Positions 46,651-55,176 of a DNA stretch of 64,000 bases are shown in pieces; position 1 is the first letter of the stretch, and every line of letters begins with the position of its first letter. The DNA comes from Cupriavidus sp. D384. GTDB lineage: Bacteria; Pseudomonadota; Gammaproteobacteria; Burkholderiales; Burkholderiaceae. The DNA lies in contig NZ_BBQI01000030.1 in the NCBI RefSeq assembly GCF_001652915.1, positions 57,896 to 121,895 on the forward strand, written 5' to 3'. Below the pieces are notes generated by a model, which searched no databases, was not told the DNA's origin, and saw only the letters and a program-made list of their open reading frames with translations. The position numbers were made by a program, and so were the translations under genes.

Positions 46651-47520
46651 ATGTTGAACTCGGTTGACAGAATCCTCGTTGCGGTGCGCGACCTCGATCA
46701 AGCAGAGCAGAACTACAGGGAAGTACTTGGGGCGCAGTATCTTGATGAGCTTGCAAGCGACCATCTGAATGCCCGTGGCCGTAGCCTGGTAATCGGCGAA
46801 AGCACGGTCGAACTTTGGACCCCGCGGGGAGCAGGGGTCGTAAGTGATCATCTTGATAGCTTCGGGGAAGGCCTCTTCTTTGGAGGGGTCTCGACAGCTA
46901 GCCTGGCTGAATGCCAGAGGTTCCTTGCCGAGCAAGGTATCCGATTTGCTGAAGCCGACGGCCGTCTCTATTTGAACGCGGGCGGCCTCTATGGCATGCC
47001 ACTCGTTGTCAGCGAAGCGGCAGCGCGGGTTCGAGCGAATGGTCCTGTGTCGTTTCTGTACGAGCTCACCATGGTTCTCAGCACCGACTGGCGAGAAGTC
47101 GCGGATTGCTACGCGCGAAAACTGGGCCTGCAGCGCGACAAGGCAGTAGACATCACGTTCGCGCGATTTGGCTATGAAGGCACGCTGCTGATGTTCGCGC
47201 CGGATCGTCTCGATCGCATCGAATTGGCTGAAGCGCATGATCCCGCCTTTGCCATGGGCAGGTTTTCGGGCAAGCGAGGTGACGCACTTTACATGTGCTA
47301 CATCGAAACGCATGATTTGGCGGACGTAATCAGGCGACTCGAATCGCGCAACGCAAAGTGGACCCGAAGGACCGACACGGGCAAGCCCGAGCAGGACGGC
47401 CTCTGGATCCATCCGAGCGCGCTGAATGGCGTCCTACTTGGTGTATCCCGAACCTCGTTGGCGTGGGGATGGTCCGGTAGCCCCGAGAAAGTCGAAGAGA
47501 TTTCAGAGGTGCAGTCGTGA
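46651..47520 (+). CDS. VOC-superfamily protein, two tandem modules
   Basis: A 289-residue protein with two glyoxalase/dioxygenase-like beta-alpha-beta-beta-beta modules. The first is at about 4-130 (VDRILVAVRDLDQAEQNYRE), the second at about 135-270 (YELTMVLSTDWREVADCYAR). Family members are metal-dependent dioxygenases, isomerases or lyases. Metal ligands cannot be fixed by eye. GGAAG precedes the ATG. The gene overlaps the aldehyde dehydrogenase start (TGATG), so the two are coupled. Confidence 0.8.
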   Translation: MLNSVDRILVAVRDLDQAEQNYREVLGAQYLDELASDHLNARGRSLVIGESTVELWTPRGAGVVSDHLDSFGEGLFFGGVSTASLAECQRFLAEQGIRFAEADGRLYLNAGGLYGMPLVVSEAAARVRANGPVSFLYELTMVLSTDWREVADCYARKLGLQRDKAVDITFARFGYEGTLLMFAPDRLDRIELAEAHDPAFAMGRFSGKRGDALYMCYIETHDLADVIRRLESRNAKWTRRTDTGKPEQDGLWIHPSALNGVLLGVSRTSLAWGWSGSPEKVEEISEVQS

Positions 47521-48935
47521 TGCCGGAGATCTTCGATCAGCAATACATCGGGGGATCGTGGCGCCGTGCTTCTGGCACACAGCTCATCGACGTAGAGGAC
47601 CCGAATACTGGCCTGGTATCGGCCCAAATTCTTCCAGGTACCGAGGAGGACGTCGGTCTCGCCTTGGGTGCCGCGCAGAACGCATTGGCCAGCTGGTCCG
47701 CAACATCCGTGTCGGACAAATGCGCAATTCTTAATCGCCTAAAAGACCAACTCACAAATCGGCAGGAGTCGTTGGCCGATGCTATCGCGGCTGAGGTTGG
47801 CACGCCCTTGAAGATCTCACGCATCGTTCAAGTCGACTCGCCCATTCGGAACATTGGGAACTTCGTAAAGCTGGCGGAAGGATTTCCATGGCAATCGCGA
47901 ACGGGCCCATCTGTCATCGTCCGGGAGCCATTCGGCGTCGTGGCATGTATCACGCCATGGAATTTCCCGCTTCATCAGATCATTCTGAAGGTGGTGCCCG
48001 CGCTTCTGGCCGGGAACACAGTCGTGCTCAAACCAAGTGAATTGACGCCCCGAACAACGCGCCTTATCTGCGATGCCATCAATGACGCAGGCTTTCCTTC
48101 GGGCGTGGTGAACGTTGTGAACGGCTTGGGTGCGGTAGTGGGCGCAGCGTTGGCGCGAGCTGACGGCGTGGACATGGTTAGCTTCACAGGATCCACGGAA
48201 GCGGGTCGTGCAGTGTCTTGCTTGGCCGCGTCGACCATTAAGAAGGTGACGCTGGAATTGGGCGGCAAGTCGCCTTCCTTGGTATTGCCGGGTGCGGACC
48301 TGACTGTGGCCGTCAAGGGAACGCTCGCTTCCTGCTTCCTCAACAACGGTCAGACTTGCAGCGCGCTGACCAGGTTGATTGTTCACTCGCGTGATGTGTC
48401 GGCCGTCGAAGCCCTGGTGAAGCAAGAACTCGCCAAGTTCTCTGTCGGATCCAGCCTCGTCGAAGGCCATCGGATCGGCCCGCTCATTTCTGGCAAGCAG
48501 CGTGACCGCGTGCAGGAACTAGCGGAAAAAGGGGTAGCGGAGGGCGCCACGCTCATCGCGTCAGGCCAGGATGTTCCGCCTGCAGGATTCTTCGTCAGCC
48601 CGAAGGTGTTTCTCACAGATCAACATAACTATCTGGCCAAGGAAGAGGTGTTTGGCCCCGTGCTCTGCGTGATTCCCTACGACGAAATCGACGACGGCAT
48701 CCGCATCGCCAACGCAACGGTGTATGGCCTGGCGGCGGCCGTTTGGGGCGATCCTGACCTCGCACTCGACGCCGCTAAGAAGATTCGTGCAGGACAGGTC
48801 GATATTAACGGCGCCCGATTCAACCCCGTAGCGCCCTTCGGCGGCTTCAAACAAAGCGGTGTTGGCCGGGAGGCGGGTCACGTCGGTTTGGATGAGTTCC
48901 TCGAGTACAAATCTATCCAAATGAACGAGGGATGA
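47520..48935 (+). CDS. NAD(P)-dependent aldehyde dehydrogenase
   Basis: A 471-residue ALDH. General-base Glu lies in TLELGGKSPSLVL and nucleophile Cys in FLNNGQTCSALTRL. The Rossmann motif FTGSTEAGR is present, and the ending GGFKQSGVGREAG is typical. It oxidises an aldehyde intermediate to the acid, presumably before CoA activation by the next gene. The ATG at 47520 overlaps the VOC stop. Confidence 0.95.
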   Translation: MPEIFDQQYIGGSWRRASGTQLIDVEDPNTGLVSAQILPGTEEDVGLALGAAQNALASWSATSVSDKCAILNRLKDQLTNRQESLADAIAAEVGTPLKISRIVQVDSPIRNIGNFVKLAEGFPWQSRTGPSVIVREPFGVVACITPWNFPLHQIILKVVPALLAGNTVVLKPSELTPRTTRLICDAINDAGFPSGVVNVVNGLGAVVGAALARADGVDMVSFTGSTEAGRAVSCLAASTIKKVTLELGGKSPSLVLPGADLTVAVKGTLASCFLNNGQTCSALTRLIVHSRDVSAVEALVKQELAKFSVGSSLVEGHRIGPLISGKQRDRVQELAEKGVAEGATLIASGQDVPPAGFFVSPKVFLTDQHNYLAKEEVFGPVLCVIPYDEIDDGIRIANATVYGLAAAVWGDPDLALDAAKKIRAGQVDINGARFNPVAPFGGFKQSGVGREAGHVGLDEFLEYKSIQMNEG

Positions 48936-48939
48936 CGGG

Positions 48940-50217
48940 ATGTCTCTTATGCAGAAACAAGCTCTAGGGAACATTCGCGTATTGGATATGACGCGAGTGC
49001 TCGCAGGGCCATGGTGTACCCAGATGCTGGGCGACATGGGAGCCGATGTCATCAAGATTGAGCACCCATCGCGAGGGGATGATACGCGGCAGTGGGGGCC
49101 GCCGTATGCGATGACGAGTGAAGCGGAAGTGCTTGAGGATTCCACCTACTTCGCTTCCGCAAATCGGAACAAACGATCGGTTGGCGTGGACATCGCCAAC
49201 CCAGACGGTGCGGATCTGATCCGTAAGCTCGTTCTTGAGTGCGACATCTTTGTAGAGAACTTTAAGGTTGGTGATCTGGCTCGTCGAGGGCTTGACTACG
49301 ACAGTCTGAAAAAGATCAATCCGCGCCTGATCTATTGCTCTATCACCGGGTACGGCCAATCCGGGCCGTACGCTGACCGCCCCGGCTACGACTTCGTTTT
49401 CCAGGGGGAAAGCGGGCTGATGAGCATAACGGGCGAGCGTGATGACGAGCCTGGTGGTGGGCCACAGAAGGTCGGGATCGCCATTGCTGATCTGACGACG
49501 GGACTGTATGCGACGGTCGCGATCCTCGCCGCGTTGAACCACAGGAATGTCACGGGAGAAGGTCAGCACATCGATTTGGCACTGCTCGATTGTCTGGTTG
49601 GCTTGTCGTCGAATCAGGGATTGTCGTGCCTGATCAATGGCGCCGAACCGCACCGGTGGGGGAACGCGCATCCGTCTCTCGTACCGTATCAAGTCTTTGA
49701 TACGGCAGACGGTAAGGTGGTAGTTGCTGTGGGGAACGATTCCCAGTGGCAACGCTTTTGCCAAGCGATCGACGCCAAAGAACTGGCCCGGGATTCGACG
49801 TTCTATTCCGCATCCGGACGCATTCGGAATCGAGAGGCGCTAATTGCGCAGGTGTCGTCGGTTCTTGCGGCGCGCCAAACCGAGCATTGGCTTGCCGCGT
49901 TCTCCGCAGCGGATATCCCGCACGGTCGTATCAATACCTACAAGGAAGCCTTTGCTCACCCACAGGTCATCCACCGTCAGATGGCGATCGACGTGCCGGT
50001 TGACAAAGGTATCGGCTCGGTACGGGGCATCGCCAATCCCATCAAATTCAGTAAAACGCCGGTGCACTACGTTCGGGCGCCCGCGAAACTCGGTCAGCAC
50101 ACAGAAGACGTGCTTTCCGACTTGCTAGAACTTTCCGCGGACCACATCGCCGGTCTCGAAGAACGTGGGGTGATTAGTTGCCAAACGTCAAAAAAGACAC
50201 TTCAGGAGCAATCATGA
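48940..50217 (+). CDS. CaiB/BaiF (family III) CoA transferase, operon 1
   Basis: A 425-residue family III CoA transferase. N-terminal block VLDMTRVLAGPWCTQMLGDM, then ADVIKIEHP and NKRSVGVDI. The catalytic Asp is near 184 in AIADLTTGLYA. These enzymes move CoA from a donor thioester to a carboxylate. It follows the dehydrogenase by 4 bp and overlaps the next hydratase gene. It would activate the acid produced upstream. A homologue lies at 60112-61335. Confidence 0.93.
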   Translation: MSLMQKQALGNIRVLDMTRVLAGPWCTQMLGDMGADVIKIEHPSRGDDTRQWGPPYAMTSEAEVLEDSTYFASANRNKRSVGVDIANPDGADLIRKLVLECDIFVENFKVGDLARRGLDYDSLKKINPRLIYCSITGYGQSGPYADRPGYDFVFQGESGLMSITGERDDEPGGGPQKVGIAIADLTTGLYATVAILAALNHRNVTGEGQHIDLALLDCLVGLSSNQGLSCLINGAEPHRWGNAHPSLVPYQVFDTADGKVVVAVGNDSQWQRFCQAIDAKELARDSTFYSASGRIRNREALIAQVSSVLAARQTEHWLAAFSAADIPHGRINTYKEAFAHPQVIHRQMAIDVPVDKGIGSVRGIANPIKFSKTPVHYVRAPAKLGQHTEDVLSDLLELSADHIAGLEERGVISCQTSKKTLQEQS

Positions 50218-50954
50218 GCATCCAAGCTAATAATGTCGGAAACGTCCTGGAGATTTGCATTGCGCGTCCAGAAAAGCGCAATGCGATCAGCGCCGCGATG
50301 TACCAGGAACTGACCCGTCTTCTGGATGAGGCCAACGCGGACAAGGAATGTGCCGCAGTCATCGTGCATGGTGCGGGCGGACACTTCACTGTCGGTGCCG
50401 ATATCAATGATTTCCAGACCCGGCGGGGTAATGAAGATTCCCCTGCTGTCACGCTTCTCCGGAAGATGGCCGCGATCGATGTGCCGCTAATCGCAGCAGT
50501 CGAGGGACTGGCGATTGGAATCGGCGCCACGATGCTGCAACACGTCGATTTTGCCTACGCATCCCAAGATGCGCGCTTCCGCATGCCGTTCGTATCGCTG
50601 GGTCTGTGCCCCGAGGGCGCATCCAGCTACCTGCTCGAATCGCTGGTAGGTGTCCGGAAGGCACGTGAGTGGTTGATGCTTGGAAAGTTCTTTGATGCAG
50701 AAGAAGCTTTCGATGCCGGGCTTCTGACGTCGCTGACGCAGGACGGGGAAGCCCTTGCACGGGCGCGCGAAACGGCTGCCGAACTGGCAAAGCTTCCCAA
50801 GGCTTCGGTACGCGCGACAAAGCGGATGTTGAACCACGAGAATCGTGCCGCTGTGGGTTCTGCGCTCGACCTGGAAGTGAAGATGTTCGCCGAACTCTTG
50901 AATACCGAAGCCACTCAGGAAATCTTCAAATCCTTCCTGAACAAGAAGCGTTAA
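50214..50954 (+). CDS. Enoyl-CoA hydratase/isomerase, first
   Basis: A 246-residue crotonase. Oxyanion-hole segments are GGHFTVGADIND and AIGIGATMLQHVDF; a catalytic-type Glu lies in LCPEGASSYLLESL. The ATG overlaps the stop of the CoA transferase. It would hydrate or isomerise an unsaturated CoA ester made by the acyl-CoA dehydrogenases downstream. Confidence 0.92.
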   Translation: MSIQANNVGNVLEICIARPEKRNAISAAMYQELTRLLDEANADKECAAVIVHGAGGHFTVGADINDFQTRRGNEDSPAVTLLRKMAAIDVPLIAAVEGLAIGIGATMLQHVDFAYASQDARFRMPFVSLGLCPEGASSYLLESLVGVRKAREWLMLGKFFDAEEAFDAGLLTSLTQDGEALARARETAAELAKLPKASVRATKRMLNHENRAAVGSALDLEVKMFAELLNTEATQEIFKSFLNKKR

Positions 50955-50961
50955 GAACGCC

Positions 50962-51699
50962 ATGGCCGAGTTGATAAAAATCGAATCAGAAAATTTCGTC
51001 CGGGTCATTACGATGAATCGGCCGGATAAGAGAAACGCGCTGAACTCGGAAATGTGCGACGCGTTGCACGACGCGTGGCAAGACTTCGCGGGCTCAGAGG
51101 ATCGCGTTGCCCTGCTACGTGCAGAGGGGTCGGTGTTTACGGCAGGCCTCGACACGAACGATCCACCGGATTCCTTTTGGCATGCCATTCCCAATGTCGC
51201 ATTTGACATTGGAAAGCCGGTTATTGCAGCGGTTAATGGCCCCGTGATAGCGGCGGGCGTATCGATGCTTGCATTCTGCGATCTTTGTGTAGCGACTTCG
51301 GCAACGACCTTCGTTTATCCCGAAGGTCGCCTAGGCATGGCAGCCGGCTTGATTAGCTCGCTGGTCGGTCGGATTCCCCACAAGATCGCGATGGAGCTCA
51401 TGTTGACCGGGCGCCCGGTATCCGCCCAACGGGCCTATGAAGTCGGATTCGTAAACGAACTCTGTGAACCAGGAAGCGAAACAGAGGCAGCTCTAGTGAC
51501 AGCGCGTCAGATTGCGAGCGCAGCGCCGCTGGTACTGCGTTTCCTCAAACAGGCGGCGAGACACTCGATTCCGGTAGGACTGGTTGAGGCAGGCTATAGC
51601 GCCCAGTACCAAGCTCAGATGCTGGCCAGGAGTGAAGACGCCCGGGAAGGGGCGTTGGCGGCCAAGGAGCGTCGCGCTCCCGTTTTCGTGGGCCGCTAG
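50962..51699 (+). CDS. Enoyl-CoA hydratase/isomerase, second
   Basis: A 245-residue crotonase paralogue. GSVFTAGLDTND and PVIAAGVSMLAFCDL form the oxyanion hole; PEGRLGMAAGLISSL holds a possible catalytic Glu. The GLD in place of GAD at the first hole is common among isomerase or hydrolase members. It follows the first hydratase by 7 bp. Confidence 0.9.
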   Translation: MAELIKIESENFVRVITMNRPDKRNALNSEMCDALHDAWQDFAGSEDRVALLRAEGSVFTAGLDTNDPPDSFWHAIPNVAFDIGKPVIAAVNGPVIAAGVSMLAFCDLCVATSATTFVYPEGRLGMAAGLISSLVGRIPHKIAMELMLTGRPVSAQRAYEVGFVNELCEPGSETEAALVTARQIASAAPLVLRFLKQAARHSIPVGLVEAGYSAQYQAQMLARSEDAREGALAAKERRAPVFVGR

Positions 51700-51728
51700 G
51701 ACTAACTAACACAGTAGGGGACTGAGAA

Positions 51729-52910
51729 ATGGATCTGAATTTCACAGAAGAAGAGCAGGAATTTAGAAAAGAGGTACATGCGTGGATCGACGCCCATTTG
51801 CCGAAGGAGATCTCGCACAAGGTGCACAACGGACTGCAGCTATCCCGCACCGATATGCAGCGTTGGCACCAAATTCTGGGGAAAAAGGGTTGGCTGACGT
51901 ATAAGTGGCCAGTCGAGTTCGGCGGCACGGGCTGGACACCAGTGCAGCGGCACATATTCGAGGAAGAGTGCGCGTTGGCAGGAGCACCGCGACTCGTGCC
52001 CTATGGGCCTGTCATGGTGGCACCAGTCATCATGGCATTTGGTAACGCTGAGCAACAGGCGCGCTTCTTGCCCGGCATTGTGACGGGCGATGTTTGGTGG
52101 AGCCAGGGTTACAGCGAGCCGGGATCGGGTTCCGACCTGGCTTCGCTCAAGACACGAGCGGAGCGAAAGGGAGACAAGTACATAGTCAATGGTCAAAAGA
52201 TCTGGACCACGTTGGCTCAGTACGGGGAGTGGATTTTCTGTCTCGTCCGGACCAATACAGAAGGGAAGCCGCAGGCAGGGATCAGTTTCCTGCTCATTGA
52301 CATGCGTTCGCCTGGCGTCACGGTTCGGCCCATTAAGCTGCTGGACGGCGAGTGCGAGGTCAATGAGGTCTGGTTCGACAATGTTGAGGTCCCCGTTGAG
52401 AACCTGATTGGCGAAGAAAATAAGGGCTGGACCTATGCCAAACACCTTCTCAGTCACGAACGCTCGAACATTGCAGAAGTCGGGCGTGCCAAGCGTGAGC
52501 TCCGACGCCTGAAGCGAATCGCGGCTGCAGAAGGCATGATGGACGACCCTCGTTTCAAAGACGAGGTTTCGAAGCTCGAGGTAGATATTATCGCGCTCGA
52601 AATGCTGGTTCTTCGCGTTATCTCGGCAGAAAAATCCGGGAAGAATCCATTGGATATCGCAGGCCTACTGAAAATCCGAGGCAGTGAGATTCAACAGCGC
52701 TACAGTGAATTGATGATGCTGGCTGCAGGTCCCTATAGCCTCCCATTTATTCAAGACGCTATGTTGACGGAGTGGGATGGCGAGTTCCCAGGTGGAGAGC
52801 GACGGAACGCTCCGCTTGCCGCGACATATTTTAATCTGCGGAAAACCACTATCTACGGTGGCTCCAATGAAGTGCAGCGTAACATTGTTTCGCAAGTGGT
52901 CCTCGGATAA
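51729..52910 (+). CDS. Acyl-CoA dehydrogenase, first
   Basis: A 393-residue flavoprotein. N-terminal helical domain, then GYSEPGSGSDLASLKTRAER and GQKIWTTLAQYGEWIF in the middle beta domain, and a C-terminal TTIYGGSNEVQRNIVSQVVL. It forms an enoyl-CoA with electrons going to ETF. Pairing with a second dehydrogenase 11 bp later suggests a heteromeric enzyme, as in steroid or terpenoid side-chain pathways; this is inference. Confidence 0.93.
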   Translation: MDLNFTEEEQEFRKEVHAWIDAHLPKEISHKVHNGLQLSRTDMQRWHQILGKKGWLTYKWPVEFGGTGWTPVQRHIFEEECALAGAPRLVPYGPVMVAPVIMAFGNAEQQARFLPGIVTGDVWWSQGYSEPGSGSDLASLKTRAERKGDKYIVNGQKIWTTLAQYGEWIFCLVRTNTEGKPQAGISFLLIDMRSPGVTVRPIKLLDGECEVNEVWFDNVEVPVENLIGEENKGWTYAKHLLSHERSNIAEVGRAKRELRRLKRIAAAEGMMDDPRFKDEVSKLEVDIIALEMLVLRVISAEKSGKNPLDIAGLLKIRGSEIQQRYSELMMLAAGPYSLPFIQDAMLTEWDGEFPGGERRNAPLAATYFNLRKTTIYGGSNEVQRNIVSQVVLG

Positions 52911-52921
52911 AGGAGTAGAGC

Positions 52922-54037
52922 ATGGATTTCGAATTCACTGACGACCAGGACCAACTGCGAGATGCAGTAAGAAAGTGGGTAAAGCGTAGCTATACGTTTG
53001 AGCACCGTCGCAGTTCCGAGAGCAGCGGCGGATTTTCCCCGGACGCGTATTCGGAGCTTGCGGAGCTTGGGCTGACTGGACTTTACGTCCCAGAAGAGTA
53101 TGGCGGCGTCGGTATGGGGCCGGTCGACGTTATGGTGGTTATGGAGGAACTGGGGCGGGGCATCGTACTCGAACCGCTGGCGCAAGTTCTACTTGCGGGT
53201 GCAGTGCTGTCGAACTACGCCGAAGCAAGCGTACGTGCGGCGTGGCTGCCTACGATCGCTTCTGGAGAAAGTCTGGTCGTACTGGCCCAGCAGGAGCGCG
53301 CGAATCGTTATCGCATCGATACGTGCGAGACGCGAGCAGTCGAGACGGCGGAAGGTTGGGAGCTTACTGGGAGTAAGAGCCTCGTGCCGGTTGGCGATCA
53401 TGCTGCTGCGTACATTGTACCCGCCATGATTGCTGACACTCTCGGAGCGTTCCTTGTGGAGCGCTCCGCCCCAGGTGTATTGGTACACCCTTATCAAACT
53501 GTCGACGGCTCGCGCGCCGCGGAGCTGACGTTGTCGAAGGCGCCGGGCACGCTAGTCACCCGCGAAGGCCAGGATTGCCTGTCGTATGCCGTGGATCTTG
53601 GCATTGCAATGACGTGTGCAGAGGCCGTGGGCGTGATGGACGTAACCCTGGAGGCTCTGGTGGATTACATGAAGACGCGCAAGCAGTTCGGCGTCGCTAT
53701 CGCGAGCTTCCAAGCGTTGCGTCACCGCGTCGCAGATATGAAGATGAGTCTAGAGCTCGCGAGGTCTATGAGCTACTACGCCTCGCTCAACGTCAACGCG
53801 CCGGCGAACCAGAGACGTCGCGCCATGGCACAAGCGAAATATCAGTTGGGCGGGTCGATGCGATTCGTCGGCCAGCAGGCCGTGCAATTGCACGGTGGGA
53901 TTGGAATGACGGATGAGTATATCGTCAGCCACTATTTTAGACGCCTTACCCAAATGGAATCGGTGTTCGGAGATACGCTGCATCATCTGGCGCAGATGTC
54001 GGACTCCATGCATCCCGAGCTTGACAAGGCTGCCTAA
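52922..54037 (+). CDS. Acyl-CoA dehydrogenase, second
   Basis: A 371-residue family member with a more divergent middle domain. The C-terminal part has FGVAIASFQALRHRVADMKM and AVQLHGGIGMTDEYIVSHYF. In heteromeric dehydrogenases one subunit often lacks the base; I cannot assign it here. It is the last enzyme gene of the operon. Confidence 0.92.
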   Translation: MDFEFTDDQDQLRDAVRKWVKRSYTFEHRRSSESSGGFSPDAYSELAELGLTGLYVPEEYGGVGMGPVDVMVVMEELGRGIVLEPLAQVLLAGAVLSNYAEASVRAAWLPTIASGESLVVLAQQERANRYRIDTCETRAVETAEGWELTGSKSLVPVGDHAAAYIVPAMIADTLGAFLVERSAPGVLVHPYQTVDGSRAAELTLSKAPGTLVTREGQDCLSYAVDLGIAMTCAEAVGVMDVTLEALVDYMKTRKQFGVAIASFQALRHRVADMKMSLELARSMSYYASLNVNAPANQRRRAMAQAKYQLGGSMRFVGQQAVQLHGGIGMTDEYIVSHYFRRLTQMESVFGDTLHHLAQMSDSMHPELDKAA

Positions 54038-54158
54038 GGCGCCGCGAAGAGTAAGTGCTCGATGAATTGCGATGGCGGGTGACCCTCATCGTTTCCGGCA
54101 GCGCGGTGGTACATCCTCGCGCTGCTCATAGTATCGGACCGGGATAGTAGCGTAATTG

Positions 54159-54761
54159 ATGCAGACGCAACTTCAGTCACGAAGCCAAGTCGGGATCCAT
54201 GATATTTTTCTTCCAATTCCAATGAAAGTGACTTCGTTGAGTGGCGAGCAGATAATCATCCGACAAGGCTATTCACGCGTAATTAAAGAGGGGAAGTTCG
54301 TGAAGCTCCCCGCTTTTTCTCCTGCGAGTCTGTTCTTGGGCGGCTCTATTTTTAAGAGCTCGCATTGCAGCTTCGATCTGGATGTAACTAGTTATTCTGT
54401 GGTGCGTGATCAACCAATGCACGATCTGTGGGATTCCAGGCCGCTTTGGGAGGCAATTTCATTGTCGGTGTTTATGAATCCAAAGGAAGCTTGGAATATT
54501 GCAGATATAGCGGATAGTTTGCAGACAACATCCTCGAGAGTCAGGCGGACCCTCTTCAGCCAGGGCAATTGCTTCACGGAAATATGTAACACGCAGCGGC
54601 TTATGCGTTCGCTGTTCGAATTGGCAGGACTGGAAAGATCTATACCGGATATTTCGAACAGAATTGGGTGGAGCCAATCCTATGACTTTGAGTCATCTTT
54701 CTATAATAGATTTAAAGTTTCGGCAGATGTTATTTGCGGAATGAAATTTTATGCCCGCTAG
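54159..54761 (+). CDS. AraC-type regulator, short
   Basis: A 200-residue protein whose C-terminal 100 residues fit two AraC helix-turn-helix units: NIADIADSLQTTSSRVRRTL and SIPDISNRIGWSQSYDFESS, the latter followed by FYNRFKVSADVI. The N-terminal sensor part is short. Its base composition is clearly AT-richer than the operon before it, so it was probably acquired separately. It converges with the reductase remnant on the minus strand. The 54038-54158 gap holds its promoter. Confidence 0.8.
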   Translation: MQTQLQSRSQVGIHDIFLPIPMKVTSLSGEQIIIRQGYSRVIKEGKFVKLPAFSPASLFLGGSIFKSSHCSFDLDVTSYSVVRDQPMHDLWDSRPLWEAISLSVFMNPKEAWNIADIADSLQTTSSRVRRTLFSQGNCFTEICNTQRLMRSLFELAGLERSIPDISNRIGWSQSYDFESSFYNRFKVSADVICGMKFYAR

Positions 54762-54770
54762 GCGATCTAT

Positions 54771-54958
54771 TTAGAGGAGCTCTACTGAACGTTTGCCAGC
54801 CATCAACCGCTTCGAAAGAGATGGGCGGCCGTTGGGCAGGCCGCCCTCTTTTGCGATGGAAGTACCATCCGCCCCAGCCTCGCGCGCGCAGGCTGCTCGT
54901 GCCGCCGTGATGCCGGCGGCCGTTGCCCCGATGACTACGATTTGCTTAGGGGAATCAT
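54771..54958 (-). pseudogene. Ferredoxin reductase N-terminal fragment, copy B
   Basis: ATG at 54958 overlaps the ferredoxin stop. A one-base deletion relative to copy A ends the frame after seven codons. Read in the next frame, IVVIGATAAGITAARAA is the FAD-binding region and LPNGRPSLSKRLMAG is the next conserved segment, with further shifts between. It ends at 54771. The remaining 300 or more residues are lost. Confidence 0.75.
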
Positions 54959-55156
54959 CAGAGAGCCTCGTGAATCTCGATTGCCAACGCCGGACAGATC
55001 CCAGCAGCCAAGCGTGCAGATTTTGTATTGATCGGCCGACGGATCGGCATTCAAAAGAATGACGATTCCGTCATCCTTTTGGTCGAACAGATCCGGCGCA
55101 TTGACGACGCATTGGCCGGAACCGCAGCATTTTTCGGGATAGATTGTGATTTTCAT
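54958..55156 (-). pseudogene. 3Fe-4S-type ferredoxin, frameshifted, copy B
   Basis: Begins MKITIYPEKCCGSGQCVVNA then PDLFDQKDDGIVILLNADPS, with cluster cysteines in the CCGSGQC segment. After SADQ an extra T shifts the frame; corrected, it reads TKSARLAAGICPALAIEIHE then AL and stop, carrying the final Cys. It lies 20 bp after the P450 gene, so it was the P450 electron donor. The present protein would lose the last cluster cysteine. Confidence 0.82.
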
Positions 55157-55176
55157 CGTGATTCGCCGTAGTGGAT

